Below are positions 1-8,871 of a DNA stretch of 29,648 nucleotides, piece by piece (position 1 is the first letter of the stretch; each line of letters starts with the position of its first letter). The translations under genes and the position numbers were made by a program. The notes beneath the pieces are model-generated. The model made no database searches and was not told where the DNA came from. It saw nothing but the letters and a program-made list of their open reading frames with translations. Origin of the DNA: Asterionellopsis glacialis (taxonomy: Eukaryota > Bacillariophyta > Plagiogrammaphyceae > Rhaphoneidales > Asterionellopsidaceae); the NCBI GenBank assembly GCA_014885115.2, contig WKLE02005522.1, forward strand, positions 1 through 29,648. The letters run 5' to 3'.

Positions 1-3000
1 GGTTGACCACTCTGAACATTGACATCATCCAGGTCAGGAGTACTCATCTTATTGGAATATTCGTCCTCCATTGGTTGCCAGTGTAGGTCCAAGTCATCTA
101 TAAATTCCGGTTCATAGGGAGGTGCTACCAGTTTGTGGGCTCGTGGAGTATTAGCGGTGCCAGTGGTGGGTTCTGTGTAATAGAGACCATTTATCCTCTG
201 CAGGTCGATGGTGGCCACGCAGGTATCTTGATGGTTAAAATACTGTAAAGTACCTCTTTGGGAGCGTGGATCACCTTTCATGGTCCAGTATGCTAATGCT
301 GGGGTATCTGCGACCTTCTGATCAGGAGCTATAATGGTTCCAGATGCCTGATCACTATGTAGCATCGGGTAATACAGTTTACCCCCCTCCTTCGTCCTCG
401 TTTGGTAGTGACCAAGACCCTCACAGATTATGGGAGCTTCAGCGTTAGCAGAATGTACCGGATATGGTTTGATATGGCGAAAGTTGTGTAGGTTGGTAAC
501 AGTTCCTGTAATACTCCTGTTTGCCCCCGGATCTATCTGGGCAGCACGCTCCATCGTCGCTGCCAGCTGACAACACCTAGCCTGTTGAGCTTGGTGGGGG
601 TCTGGTTCCTGTAGAAGTGGAGCCTGGATCTCATGATGACAGTTCTCTGCAGGTAGTGAGGGGTCTGATGTCTCCGTTGAAGGTATGTCTTGGGTTAGGA
701 CCGTCACCGCCTGAAGGGAATTCGGTTCCAAATGCTCTGGTTGGATGAGTAATGGAGCCATAGTTTCTTCGTCCAGCGTTGGCACCATCATTTCGGGCAC
801 CAAAGGAGACTGTGACTGCTCGAGTGGTGGTGCCTGTACCGTGTGCATCACTGCCTGTAGTTCATCAATGATGTACTCAGTGAGTTGTTGTTGATTAGCG
901 GTAGGTGTCTTTTCGTCATACGTTGGGGTAGATGTTGTTCGCGGAGGAGTAGCAGCTGTAATAGCTGGAAGGAGGCGTGCACATAATGATGCAACTTTGG
1001 CACGTATTGCTTTACTGTGGCGTTGTTCAAATGCATCTGCCCATTGTTGACATTGTTTCTCGTTCTGATTAATATATCTTAGGAGGTGAACCAGCTTGCA
1101 CAGTGCATCACATTTGTTGACCGGATGACCCCACATTTTGCATCCATCACATTGTTCATCTGTTCGTTGCCGCCGTGGTGTGCGTCTTTTTGGATTACGA
1201 TCCTGGACAGCGTTCAGTTGTGGATAGGTGTCCTCGTTATCATCATCATTATCTTCCGATGCAAACATATCTTCCAAGTGGTTAATTATACCTTGTGTGT
1301 ACGGAGGTGCGTCCTGTTTAGGTAAAATGGAGATTGCCTCTTCCCCGACTGTTGGATCGCGACGTGCGAGAGTATACACCTTATTCGCCATCATCCCAAG
1401 GGTGTGTGTTGGTGGTAACGGTGCAGTCATTGGGATTGTATTAAGTTCCGTCGTGATCCGTTCAATAGCCGATTTAAATCGGTCGTCATGCTGAATTCCT
1501 TGTAAATAACCCATGGTTTTCTCGCGGTCCGTATATTTACGTCCTTTCTTAAGTTGAGATTCGTAGTAGAGGCGCATTTCCGTTTCGAAGGTATAGATTG
1601 TTTTGGCATGTCCATCGAATACTGGGCGATCGTTCGTCTCATTAACTAGTGCATCCGGCGGGCGATATTCGGGGATAGTGACTTGTAGAATAACTTGGAG
1701 AGCATCATATCCATCGTTCAATTGGAGTTGTGACCATGCTAGATCTTTTGCCACTGGATCCGTAATCATGTTGTTCTGATTCAGTTTAATCGCTAGCATC
1801 CTAGTGTATGAGAGGACATAGTCCGGAGGTAAATCCTTAGGATAAAGCGGTTCCCCTGGAACCAGTTCGGTAATATTCCGAAGAGGCACTTGAAATAGAG
1901 AACAGGCGGCGTGGATCTGTTGATAAAATTGCCGGACCGGTGTCTCCGCGAGGGTGGCTAAGTGAGCTTCCAGTTTTGTGTTGAGGAACTTAGTTTCAAG
2001 GTATGAAGATGGCCTATACTTTTCCCGCGGATCATTTGGATCTCCGTCACTGTGATGCGCTTGATCATCAATGCCCCGGGCTACTGTAACATGTTTTCCG
2101 CGTGGATCCGATGGATGCGGTGGAGTGTGTAGCGGATGGGGTTTTGTAGGAGTAATTTGCGGTGTGCGACGGGTAGCGTACGGATTCATAATTGGCGTGT
2201 GTTTGCGCTGTGGTGGTGATGAAAACATTTGTGTCTGTGGAGGAGGAGGTGGAGTAGGGGCTTCCGTGTCGATGGGAAAACGGTTCTGAAATTGGGGACC
2301 TCGAGTTGACTTGGACGCAGATGAAGGCGTAGGATTCTTGGTTGTGGTGACGTGTTCCATTTTGGTATCAAACGTTGCCATTTTCATGTCCATCTTAACC
2401 GTGGCATCCATAACGTGCTGTCGAATTTCGTCGATATAGACTTCTGAGGACTTGTCTAGTTCTTCAGCTGCTGTATCAATCTGAGCTTGAATAGTAGTCA
2501 GGTGCTGGTCCACCGATGCATCAATAACTGCTTGGTGATTCGTGAGGTTGTCGATTATCTCCGATTCGATGGATTTCAGATGTTTTGTATGTTCCTGTAT
2601 GTTCGTCGTGGTGTCCCGCTGATTGGATTCCATATCCTGTAGTCGTCGTTCGAAGGCTTCAAGACGCTGTTCTCGTAAGAGTGCCGATCTCAGCTGAGTG
2701 CGTGTGTCCTCCAATTGTCTCTTAACCGTTTGAAGATCCGCTCGGAGTGCATCCGAAGATGACGAAAGTGTTTCATGAGTGAGACTTTGTTGTTGTATCT
2801 GTGCTTCCAAGGATGCTACAGTCTGAACGAGACTTTGATTCGTTTGTTCTGCTGCCGCGAGTCGTTCATTTAATGTGGTCATGTCCGCCGAGCAGTCGTC
2901 CGGAGTGTTGGCGAGTAGTACAGACACTGAGCTCTGGGTCTCCGCTTCCCATAATTTACGTCGTTTTTGTTCTCTCTCGAATTTATGTTTCAGTTCCGCG

Positions 3001-3947
3001 TGATACTGCTGTAGAACCCAGTGGTCGCGTGCGAGAGTTTCATATTGGGACAACCGTTGCTGAATGTCCACATACGATGACTCCGAAGATTGTTTGTCAA
3101 CATACGATGATTCCGAGGATCGTTCTTCCGCTTCATGGTTCTCATCAACGTCGTCATCCTCATGGGTGGACGGTGATGTCGGTATGTGTCCGAGTTGCTG
3201 AGCTCGTTCCTCTTGGTCATCCACTATGGGATCGTCCCCATAGTCAAGATCTGGGAGCTGCTCTGCAGATTCCTCTGGTTCCGCCTCTGATGTGTCTGCC
3301 GGAAAATCCTCTGGATCAGGAGTTCCATTCTGATTCTCTGCAGATTCCTCTGGTTCCGCCTCTGATGCTGAGAGTAATGTCCTACGCGCTGATGTCCCGT
3401 TAGGATCTGTCTGAGACGTTTCCGAAGGCCTTCCAAGTCGTGCATGAGGATGTTTAGTCGGAGGCGATTTAACCGTATTGGTGGGTTCTGAGGGGCGTGA
3501 CCCTGCCGTCGTAGTAGGCGTGGGTAGGGCCGTTATTCTGTGGAATGGTGAGTCCTGTAGCGGTTGTGAGGGAGGTAATGGATATTTGTTCTTGTGAGTA
3601 GATTGAGTGAATCTGTAGGTGTTGCTCACTGTATCAATTTCGAAGCCTCCCATGCGAAGTTGTTTCGTTGCCTTGACCATGTCCTCGAAGTGTGCGTTAG
3701 GCGCTTGTGTCCATTTCCGTATATCTTGTTCCAAGGTGTTAAACGCGTGTTTATACCGCGTACGAACTTTCGTCGTCCCACGAAACTTGGTAATATATCG
3801 TTGAATGAATGCCAGGAGTGGCACCGGTGCCTCTTCTCGAGAGTAGATCTGAATGCTAGGGCGTCCCGGGTGAGCCGATGATATGTCCATCGTGTCTGCC
3901 AATGCCCGGCGATGCGTCGTCGTTGGAGCCGATGATTTATCCGTCAT
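1..3947 (-). CDS. gag-pol polyprotein, N-terminal 1,315 residues (runs off left edge)
   Basis: The frame opens at ATG 3945-3947, the first ATG after an in-frame TAG about 60 bases upstream, and stays open to base 1. Residues 1-290 are low-complexity and Pro/Glu/Ser-rich, with an 11-residue segment (TSEAEPEESAE) present twice (DNA repeats near 3258-3290 and 3338-3370). About residues 290-510 are strongly helical and coiled-coil-like, rich in Gln, Glu, Leu and Arg. A Pro-rich stretch and a probable capsid region follow. A zinc knuckle of the CX2CX4HX4C type uses Cys933, Cys936, His941 and Cys946. The motif DPGANRS (Asp1139) sits where the copia protease has its catalytic D-S/T-G. Near residue 1252 'NGLYY' resembles the GAG-pre-integrase segment. 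Known biology: gag packages RNA and pol copies it. The gag, over 900 residues before the knuckle, is long for copia. Confidence 0.82.
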   Translation of the reverse strand, partial: MTDKSSAPTTTHRRALADTMDISSAHPGRPSIQIYSREEAPVPLLAFIQRYITKFRGTTKVRTRYKHAFNTLEQDIRKWTQAPNAHFEDMVKATKQLRMGGFEIDTVSNTYRFTQSTHKNKYPLPPSQPLQDSPFHRITALPTPTTTAGSRPSEPTNTVKSPPTKHPHARLGRPSETSQTDPNGTSARRTLLSASEAEPEESAENQNGTPDPEDFPADTSEAEPEESAEQLPDLDYGDDPIVDDQEERAQQLGHIPTSPSTHEDDDVDENHEAEERSSESSYVDKQSSESSYVDIQQRLSQYETLARDHWVLQQYHAELKHKFEREQKRRKLWEAETQSSVSVLLANTPDDCSADMTTLNERLAAAEQTNQSLVQTVASLEAQIQQQSLTHETLSSSSDALRADLQTVKRQLEDTRTQLRSALLREQRLEAFERRLQDMESNQRDTTTNIQEHTKHLKSIESEIIDNLTNHQAVIDASVDQHLTTIQAQIDTAAEELDKSSEVYIDEIRQHVMDATVKMDMKMATFDTKMEHVTTTKNPTPSSASKSTRGPQFQNRFPIDTEAPTPPPPPQTQMFSSPPQRKHTPIMNPYATRRTPQITPTKPHPLHTPPHPSDPRGKHVTVARGIDDQAHHSDGDPNDPREKYRPSSYLETKFLNTKLEAHLATLAETPVRQFYQQIHAACSLFQVPLRNITELVPGEPLYPKDLPPDYVLSYTRMLAIKLNQNNMITDPVAKDLAWSQLQLNDGYDALQVILQVTIPEYRPPDALVNETNDRPVFDGHAKTIYTFETEMRLYYESQLKKGRKYTDREKTMGYLQGIQHDDRFKSAIERITTELNTIPMTAPLPPTHTLGMMANKVYTLARRDPTVGEEAISILPKQDAPPYTQGIINHLEDMFASEDNDDDNEDTYPQLNAVQDRNPKRRTPRRQRTDEQCDGCKMWGHPVNKCDALCKLVHLLRYINQNEKQCQQWADAFEQRHSKAIRAKVASLCARLLPAITAATPPRTTSTPTYDEKTPTANQQQLTEYIIDELQAVMHTVQAPPLEQSQSPLVPEMMVPTLDEETMAPLLIQPEHLEPNSLQAVTVLTQDIPSTETSDPSLPAENCHHEIQAPLLQEPDPHQAQQARCCQLAATMERAAQIDPGANRSITGTVTNLHNFRHIKPYPVHSANAEAPIICEGLGHYQTRTKEGGKLYYPMLHSDQASGTIIAPDQKVADTPALAYWTMKGDPRSQRGTLQYFNHQDTCVATIDLQRINGLYYTEPTTGTANTPRAHKLVAPPYEPEFIDDLDLHWQPMEDEYSNKMSTPDLDDVNVQSGQ

Positions 3948-4150
3948 CGTGGTCGTTAGAGCGTTCGTTGGGAATTGGTGCGAAAAATCGTTATATTGCC
4001 GACGTCGCTAATTTTTCGTGTTCGTAGGGCCCCGTATATATGCTACGGGTTGGGCCGGCGTGCTCGTCCTAATCGGTGGATCCAAAGTCGACGATAGACG
4101 CAAGGTAAGATGTGCTGTGACTGAAGATGGTGGTATCTCGGCGGTCCCGA
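3948..4150 (-). other. Untranslated leader between LTR and gag
   Basis: No open frame continues across this stretch; an in-frame TAG lies about 60 bases before the gag ATG. A hairpin with arms CCCGTA (4031-4036) and TACGGG (4044-4049) is present. It would contain the primer-binding site and packaging signals, but none is identifiable by eye. Confidence 0.4.
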
Positions 4151-4375
4151 TGTTGTTACAGTGGCCTTCTAGCCGTGTAACAGTCTAAAGGACTGTTGGC
4201 AGTCCTGTCGTTACGCAGAGTGAGTCTGAAAAGTGCTTATAACCTGTCAGAATCGAGTCTAGGGTACGTGTATTGATTAACCTATTTCCTAAACTATGGT
4301 TACTCTATGTACTCAGACCTTCGGTCTGTCCTTATCCTCTCAGGCACTATAACTTATGGCCCTCTTCCTGGAACA
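4151..4375 (-). repeat. Candidate 5' LTR of the copia-like element
   Basis: Read on the element strand, this 225-base stretch starts TGTT (4375 downward) and ends AACA (at 4151), giving the TG...CA ends expected of an LTR. It ends close to where AT-rich host DNA begins. It contains two short perfect hairpins: AGGACTG/CAGTCCT at 4189-4206 and CAGACC/GGTCTG at 4314-4328. I could not find a convincing tRNA-complementary primer-binding site directly after it, so the 3' boundary is uncertain. Only comparison with the 3' LTR outside the window can settle it. Confidence 0.3.
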
Positions 4376-5055
4376 TTGGTTACCTCTGGTATTTACTCGT
4401 AGTCAGTAGTGTGCTTTTTTTAGTTTATATTATTAATTATCCATGACGATTTCTTAACGAAGAATTTTGGACAATGAATGAATATGTTCTTAAATATATT
4501 ATAAAATATGTACGTAGGCCCGCCTCGCTCCTTAATTTCAAGAAATTCTTTCTTATTGTGTATTTTTTTCCTTGAGTATAATACTCTCTGCAGGTTTTTT
4601 TATCAAGCAGTATTGTAATTTACAAATTGTACAAAGTAATACCATACTTAGTGCTATTCGACTATAGGGATATGTAAATTTGAAAATTATTTTATATCGG
4701 AGACATTTTTGAATATTCGAATATAGGAACGAAAAGGACCCCGACTTCGACGACCTGCTACTGAACAGCACTGCACCTCAGCAATTCTGTGTACCAGGTA
4801 GGACTCAAGTCGTATGTAGGACTACCAGGTACGATACCAGGTATTCGTACTTTCTTGATTAGGACAAAAAGCGAATGGTGTTGGTGCTTTGTTGTCGTAA
4901 TAGGTGCATTCAGGGTTGTTCACAAGGCCAATGTTTTCTTTCTGTTCATTGTATTGGATTATTCAGAAGTAAATTGAAAACATTCTTCTACATGCGCTAG
5001 AGACGGAATATTTTCAGATTTCCATGCTTGAAAAGGAAAAAGACTTGACCATAAT
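4376..5055. other. Intergenic region, AT-rich
   Basis: No supported gene. The left part is AT-rich host DNA beside the retroelement. Three exact copies of the 9-mer TACCAGGTA cluster at 4792-4843. The right part is the probable promoter and 5' leader of the plus-strand gene that starts at 5056. Confidence 0.5.
4792..4843. repeat. Cluster of three TACCAGGTA motifs
   Basis: Exact copies lie at 4792-4800, 4823-4831 and 4835-4843. The same 9-mer or its complement recurs in other non-coding parts of the window (20068, 23528, 23601, 28456, 28876). The role is unknown. Confidence 0.7.
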
Positions 5056-7503
5056 ATGAATTTGGAACTTGTCGTTCTCGTTTTGCTGGGGAACATCATC
5101 AATTGCATTGTAGGGACCAAGCACATGATGATGGGCGGTACGGTGAAGGACTTTCTCGATGAACTGCTGCAGGGGGGGGACATATCTGAAACACAATATG
5201 ACTTCCTTCTAGATGAGACCAGGACAGTGTCTCTCAGACGAGGACACCATGCGAAGGATAATATTTTTCGTCTAGACTCGGATATTCGAATCCGTTCCTA
5301 CATTGATGCAGAAGTCATCGAGGGAAGAATCGTTCAGGATACAGCTAATTACTTATCAACTTTACTCAATCTCAATCAGGTGCAAGAAAATACGTCACAT
5401 AGTTTGAAATTACACACCACCAATGCTCTATCCATCAATGCTGCTGCTCAATACACAGGAAATGGGAATGTTGTTAGATTGGGTAGAATTAGACCAGAAA
5501 GTCTAAACTCCGACGAATTATACAATGGAATTTGGGGGTATGCAGTAGGCAGGAGAGAGTATGCGCTACAGTGCAATAGTAGAGGTTTGCATATTATTGA
5601 TGTTACATCTCCTTCTTCCCCATTTCCGGTCCAGAAAATAAGCATGTCAGGAGGGACAATTTGGCGTGATGTTGAAGTTTATGGAAGCTATGGTGAGGCT
5701 TATTCTATTTACCTGTCGCCAGTCCATTTTTCTTCTTTCGTTCCATGTTGGACTAATTGGCTCTCACCATCTGAATTCCTTTCCTCGTTCCCTTGAAAAG
5801 CGTATGTTGCTGCCCAATCTGGTGGTAATTTCTTTGTCGTTGACTTGTCAAACCTATCCGGTACAACACCCCATCAACCCAACTCGAATCCAATTACTAG
5901 ATATGCCGATCGTGGGTATAAAGATTATGGTCATACGCTAAGTGTCGGAGATGGTCTGTTATTCTTAAATACAGCAGGAGGCACCAAAGGTTGCCAAATA
6001 TTCGACTTGAAACAAAACCCATGGGACCCACCCCTAATTTCCTCATGGAGTGGAGCTGGAAATGATTGTCATGACAGTTTTGCTAGGTCTAATGTAGCAA
6101 GCCGCGACTTGTTATTCTCTGCGGATGGATACTCTGGAAAATACCGATTACTAGATATTACCAATATTCGAAGTGTAGGCAGGCCGATCAAAATTGGTGA
6201 AACTCCCAGTATTGGCTCTGTTTATGCACATTCTATGTACCCATCAGAAGACAATAACTATCTTTATGCATTTGATGAACAAAATAATTTTGATATCATC
6301 GTTTGGGATATCTCAAACCCATCCACGCCTTTCCAAGTATCAGCTATTAAATGGTCAGGTGAAAGTACGGAGGGAGACGCTATTGTTCACAACGGACAGG
6401 TACGGGGAAACTATCTCCTCACAGCCTACTACGAAGCAGGCTTCCGCGTTTTTGATATTTCAAACCCTGCCAACGCTAAAGAGGTAGGCAAATATGAGAC
6501 ATATAGAGATCCTGATGGTGACGGTTCGTATGGACAAAATATACGCACAGAGTACGAAGGAGCTTGGAATCTATACTCTTTCTTGCCTTCTGGCAATGTC
6601 TTGGTATCCGACATAAGTTCTGGAACATTCATTTTTCGAGTTAATGACGTAGCTGCCCCTTCTGCCCCTGCTGGCATTACTTTAACTCTGCTTTTGGGGA
6701 ATTCTCGAGCAAGACTCGAGTGGTCTAGTTCGGACAGGGCGACTGGGTATACAGTCAAGCGCTCCACAACTAGAGGAGGTCCGTACACCAAAATCAAATC
6801 AAATATAATTGAAACAAGATACATAGACAATGGTCTCTTCGCTTCAAATAGTGCTGTATACTACTATGTTGTTACAGCAACCAATGCTGGCGGTGAGAGC
6901 AGCTCTACAGAAGAAGTTGCAACAAGAGATGTTCCAACACCAAGTCCTAGTGTCACTCCAACCGGTTGCGAAGATGAACTGGTTCCCATCATCGTTGAGA
7001 TTAAAACGGATAATTACCCCAAGGAAATATTTTGGAAGGTTATTAATGCATGTGATAACACACTTATTATGAATGATGGAGGCTACGAGTTGAAACACAC
7101 AAATTATATGTTAAGGAAATGTGTTCCTCGGGTAAAGTACAACTTCCTCATTGAAGATGGATATGGCGATGGTATATGTTGCAGATGGGGTGAAGGGAGT
7201 TACAATGTCACCTTTGAAGGCTCGAGTTTCGATGGAGGCGAATTCAAAAAAGAGGATTCTCGACTCTTTGGGGGCGAATGCTCGTCAGATGTATCACCTT
7301 CTGAGCCAACTCGAAGTCCAACGACTATACCAACTCTAAATCCAACGTCAAGTCCAACTCAAAAACCAACGTCAAGTCCAACTCAAAGCCCGACACCAAG
7401 TCAAAGGCCACGAAGCAATGAACAATGCGGGAGAAGATATCGCAGGTGTCGTCGAGATCAAGATTGTTGCAGTAATGAATGCAAACGTAGAAGATGTCAA
7501 TAA
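5056..7503 (+). CDS. Secreted choice-of-anchor-B / FN3 / Cys-rich protein, two exons (5056..5692, 5801..7503)
   Basis: The spliced product is 779 residues. Residues 1-20 form a hydrophobic signal peptide (ends near CIVG). About 150-495 is a choice-of-anchor-B/LVIVD-type beta-propeller region with repeated 'DISNPS/DITN' strands and an acidic DPDGDG loop near residue 449 that may bind calcium. About 496-589 is a fibronectin type III domain. About 602-707 is a Cys-rich domain with GYGDGICC near 665. About 710-752 is a Pro-Thr/Ser linker with a 24-base DNA repeat. The tail has six cysteines spaced CX6CX5CCX3CX4C (755-778), a cystine-knot-like pattern. The exon join restores G-S-Y-A-Y-V-A-A-Q in the propeller, which supports the intron strongly. 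It is likely extracellular or wall-associated, with adhesion or matrix binding as an inferred role. The exact substrate is unknown. Confidence 0.85.
5693..5800 (+). other. Intron, 108 bases, GT-AG, phase 1
   Basis: It begins GTGAGG and ends GAAAAG. Removing it joins TAT G to CG TAT GTT and keeps the beta-propeller frame. If retained, translation runs on to the TGA at 5794-5796, giving a 246-residue truncated secreted protein. Confidence 0.85.
7342..7387 (+). repeat. 24-base tandem repeat coding for Pro-Thr-Ser linker
   Basis: Two copies of a 22-base unit (starting CCAACGTCAAG) begin at 7342 and 7366. They encode NPTSSPTQ/KPTSSPTQ in the linker before the C-terminal six-Cys module. Such tracts are usually heavily O-glycosylated and vary in length. 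Confidence 0.7.
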
Positions 7504-7795
7504 TACTAGAGTTCATTACATTTATTCCAATGTACCCATGCTTCCAAATCGCTTTAGAAGCCTTTCTCACGGACACAAATCTTAAGCTGGGCTGTAATAA
7601 TTTTACTGTCTATTGCAATAATGTTTCTTTGCTGAAATGTAAACGGTGATAAAGGTTGAGGGTAGCATACACCTACTCGTGTGAACTAGTAACTCGCTGT
7701 TCAAACTCAATATTAAGCATGTGAAAGGCGGGCTTGGACAAAACTTAATTTCAAAGGCTTCAATTCTATTACGCTTGCGGTACATCCTGAAGTTT

Positions 7796-8662
7796 TTATG
7801 ACATTATTTGTCTTTCGCGTCGGTTTTCGTCCACAAATTGCTGAACAAATAGTCTCTGCTGCTCAGTTTGGGGCGAACGTGACAGCGCTAAGGGCATATC
7901 TGCAGCCCCAGCACGCGTTTCGTAACCAGTTTGTACCAAATCCAACACTGCGGTAGAGTCCAGATCGGGCCAAATGAGAGAAGTCAAGCAAGCTCCAACA
8001 AGTCCAGCCCTTCCTCTCCCTCCCCAGCAATGTAAATAAATCACGCGATCTTCTTCTTCAATCGCTCGTAATAATATCAAGAGTAATTTCTGGAGTGGTT
8101 CTGAATTAGGCACATTAAGATCTTCGATAGGAGCATGCAAAAAATCGGGATCAATATCACCAGATAGAGATTTGACCAACGGCGCATAGTGTGTAAATGC
8201 CCCGGGAAATTGATCACGGAGGTTACCTGGTAAAAAAATCTGCCCGTCCGCTTTTTCCCATGCCATATTGTCCTTTTGTGCTGGAATTTCTGATTGAAGA
8301 GAGCAGAATAAATTAACTCCACCATCTTGGACTACTGACCGGATATGTTCTTCAACTTCTTCCGAACTTGGGCCATTACTTTCTGGATTTTGTCCAGGAT
8401 ACTGCCCGATCATAACTCGCTGTGGAATCAACCAATTACAGAAACCACGCAACCCAGACCCATCTGGCTTATTATAGACAGATGGAAACAAAAGAGAAGC
8501 ATCCTCAGTAGGTAGGGGAGGAGGCCTTGCGATCTTTTCACGAACTGCATCAGCACGTCGAATCAGATTTGCATCCAGCCTCTGGGCACCGAACTTTGGT
8601 TTCCAAGCGATAGTGCATGTTGACGAAAAGAAAGCGTAGATCAAAGAAAAAGAGCAGCGCAT
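7796..8662 (-). CDS. Tyrosine/dual-specificity phosphatase-like protein with N-terminal signal
   Basis: The start is placed at ATG 8660-8662 (288 residues); the frame opens slightly upstream at TTG 8680. The first about 20 residues (MRCSFSLIYAFFSSTCTIAW) are hydrophobic and look like a signal peptide or the first part of a plastid-type presequence. The P-loop is HCWGGRGRAG with catalytic Cys212 and Arg218, the CX5R signature of Cys-based phosphatases. The stretch HAPIEDLNVP (about 176-185) fits the general-acid loop, with Asp as proton donor. Known of the family: dephosphorylation through a cysteinyl-phosphate intermediate. The substrate cannot be told from sequence and may be phospho-Tyr, phospho-Ser/Thr or a non-protein phosphate. 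The gene is convergent with the upstream gene at 5056-7503. Confidence 0.75.
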   Translation of the reverse strand: MRCSFSLIYAFFSSTCTIAWKPKFGAQRLDANLIRRADAVREKIARPPPLPTEDASLLFPSVYNKPDGSGLRGFCNWLIPQRVMIGQYPGQNPESNGPSSEEVEEHIRSVVQDGGVNLFCSLQSEIPAQKDNMAWEKADGQIFLPGNLRDQFPGAFTHYAPLVKSLSGDIDPDFLHAPIEDLNVPNSEPLQKLLLILLRAIEEEDRVIYLHCWGGRGRAGLVGACLTSLIWPDLDSTAVLDLVQTGYETRAGAADMPLALSRSPQTEQQRLFVQQFVDENRRERQIMS

Positions 8663-8679
8663 AGAAGAGAAGAGCAGCA

Positions 8680-8871
8680 ATGGGGAGGAATGATAATAAT
8701 TCGAAAGGATTGGAAAAGATCAAAGGTATTGATATTCCTTGTCCTCTCTGTCAAGAGGGTTGTTTGCCAAAAGGCTCTCGAGCAAAACGAAAAAGGTTCA
8801 GTCATACCGTACCTGTAAGTTGTCTAACTACTTCTATGGCACCGGTACGTAGGACCTACACGTACCGGTAG
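8680..8871 (+). CDS. Small Cys-containing hypothetical protein, possibly exon 1 of a spliced gene
   Basis: ATG 8680 lies 17 bases from the divergent phosphatase start. The frame encodes 63 residues. The first 45 look protein-like, with CPLCQEGC and a basic RAKRKR run, but the end is repeat-derived. A GTAAGT donor at 8815 falls exactly after codon 45. An acceptor at 9016-9017 would add 16 codons and a TGA at 9066-9068, and the intron would hold the hairpin at 8841-8869. The cysteines could bind zinc. I do not recognise a family. Expression or conservation would be needed to accept it. Confidence 0.3.
   Translation: MGRNDNNSKGLEKIKGIDIPCPLCQEGCLPKGSRAKRKRFSHTVPVSCLTTSMAPVRRTYTYR
8841..8869. 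repeat. Inverted repeat (ACCGGTACGT...ACGTACCGGT)
   Basis: The arms are ACCGGTACGT (8841-8850) and ACGTACCGGT (8860-8869) around a short spacer that itself nearly pairs (AGG/CCT). It is a strong hairpin in non-coding or intronic DNA and resembles the other GTAC-rich palindromes of the window. Confidence 0.7.

Larger units (their letters stand above)
1..4375 (-). mobile_element. Ty1/copia-like LTR retrotransposon, 5' portion
   Basis: The region holds the 5' part of an LTR retrotransposon on the minus strand, cut by the left edge of the window. Evidence is the long uninterrupted gag-pol frame with zinc knuckle, aspartic-protease-like motif and GAG-pre-integrase-like segment in copia order, followed upstream by a non-coding leader and a probable LTR. 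The more GC-balanced composition stops near 4375-4430, where AT-rich host DNA begins. Integrase, reverse transcriptase, RNase H and the 3' LTR would lie beyond position 1. With no stop or frameshift in 1,315 codons the copy looks young. The right boundary is an estimate because the second LTR and the target-site duplicate are not in view. Confidence 0.8.

Noticed and set aside
4027..4103. GGATCCA at the end of a GC-rich stretch as a possible primer-binding site
   Set aside because: It ends in CCA on the plus strand as a tRNA 3' end would, but the adjacent bases do not give a CA-ended LTR and the rest does not look like an acceptor stem.
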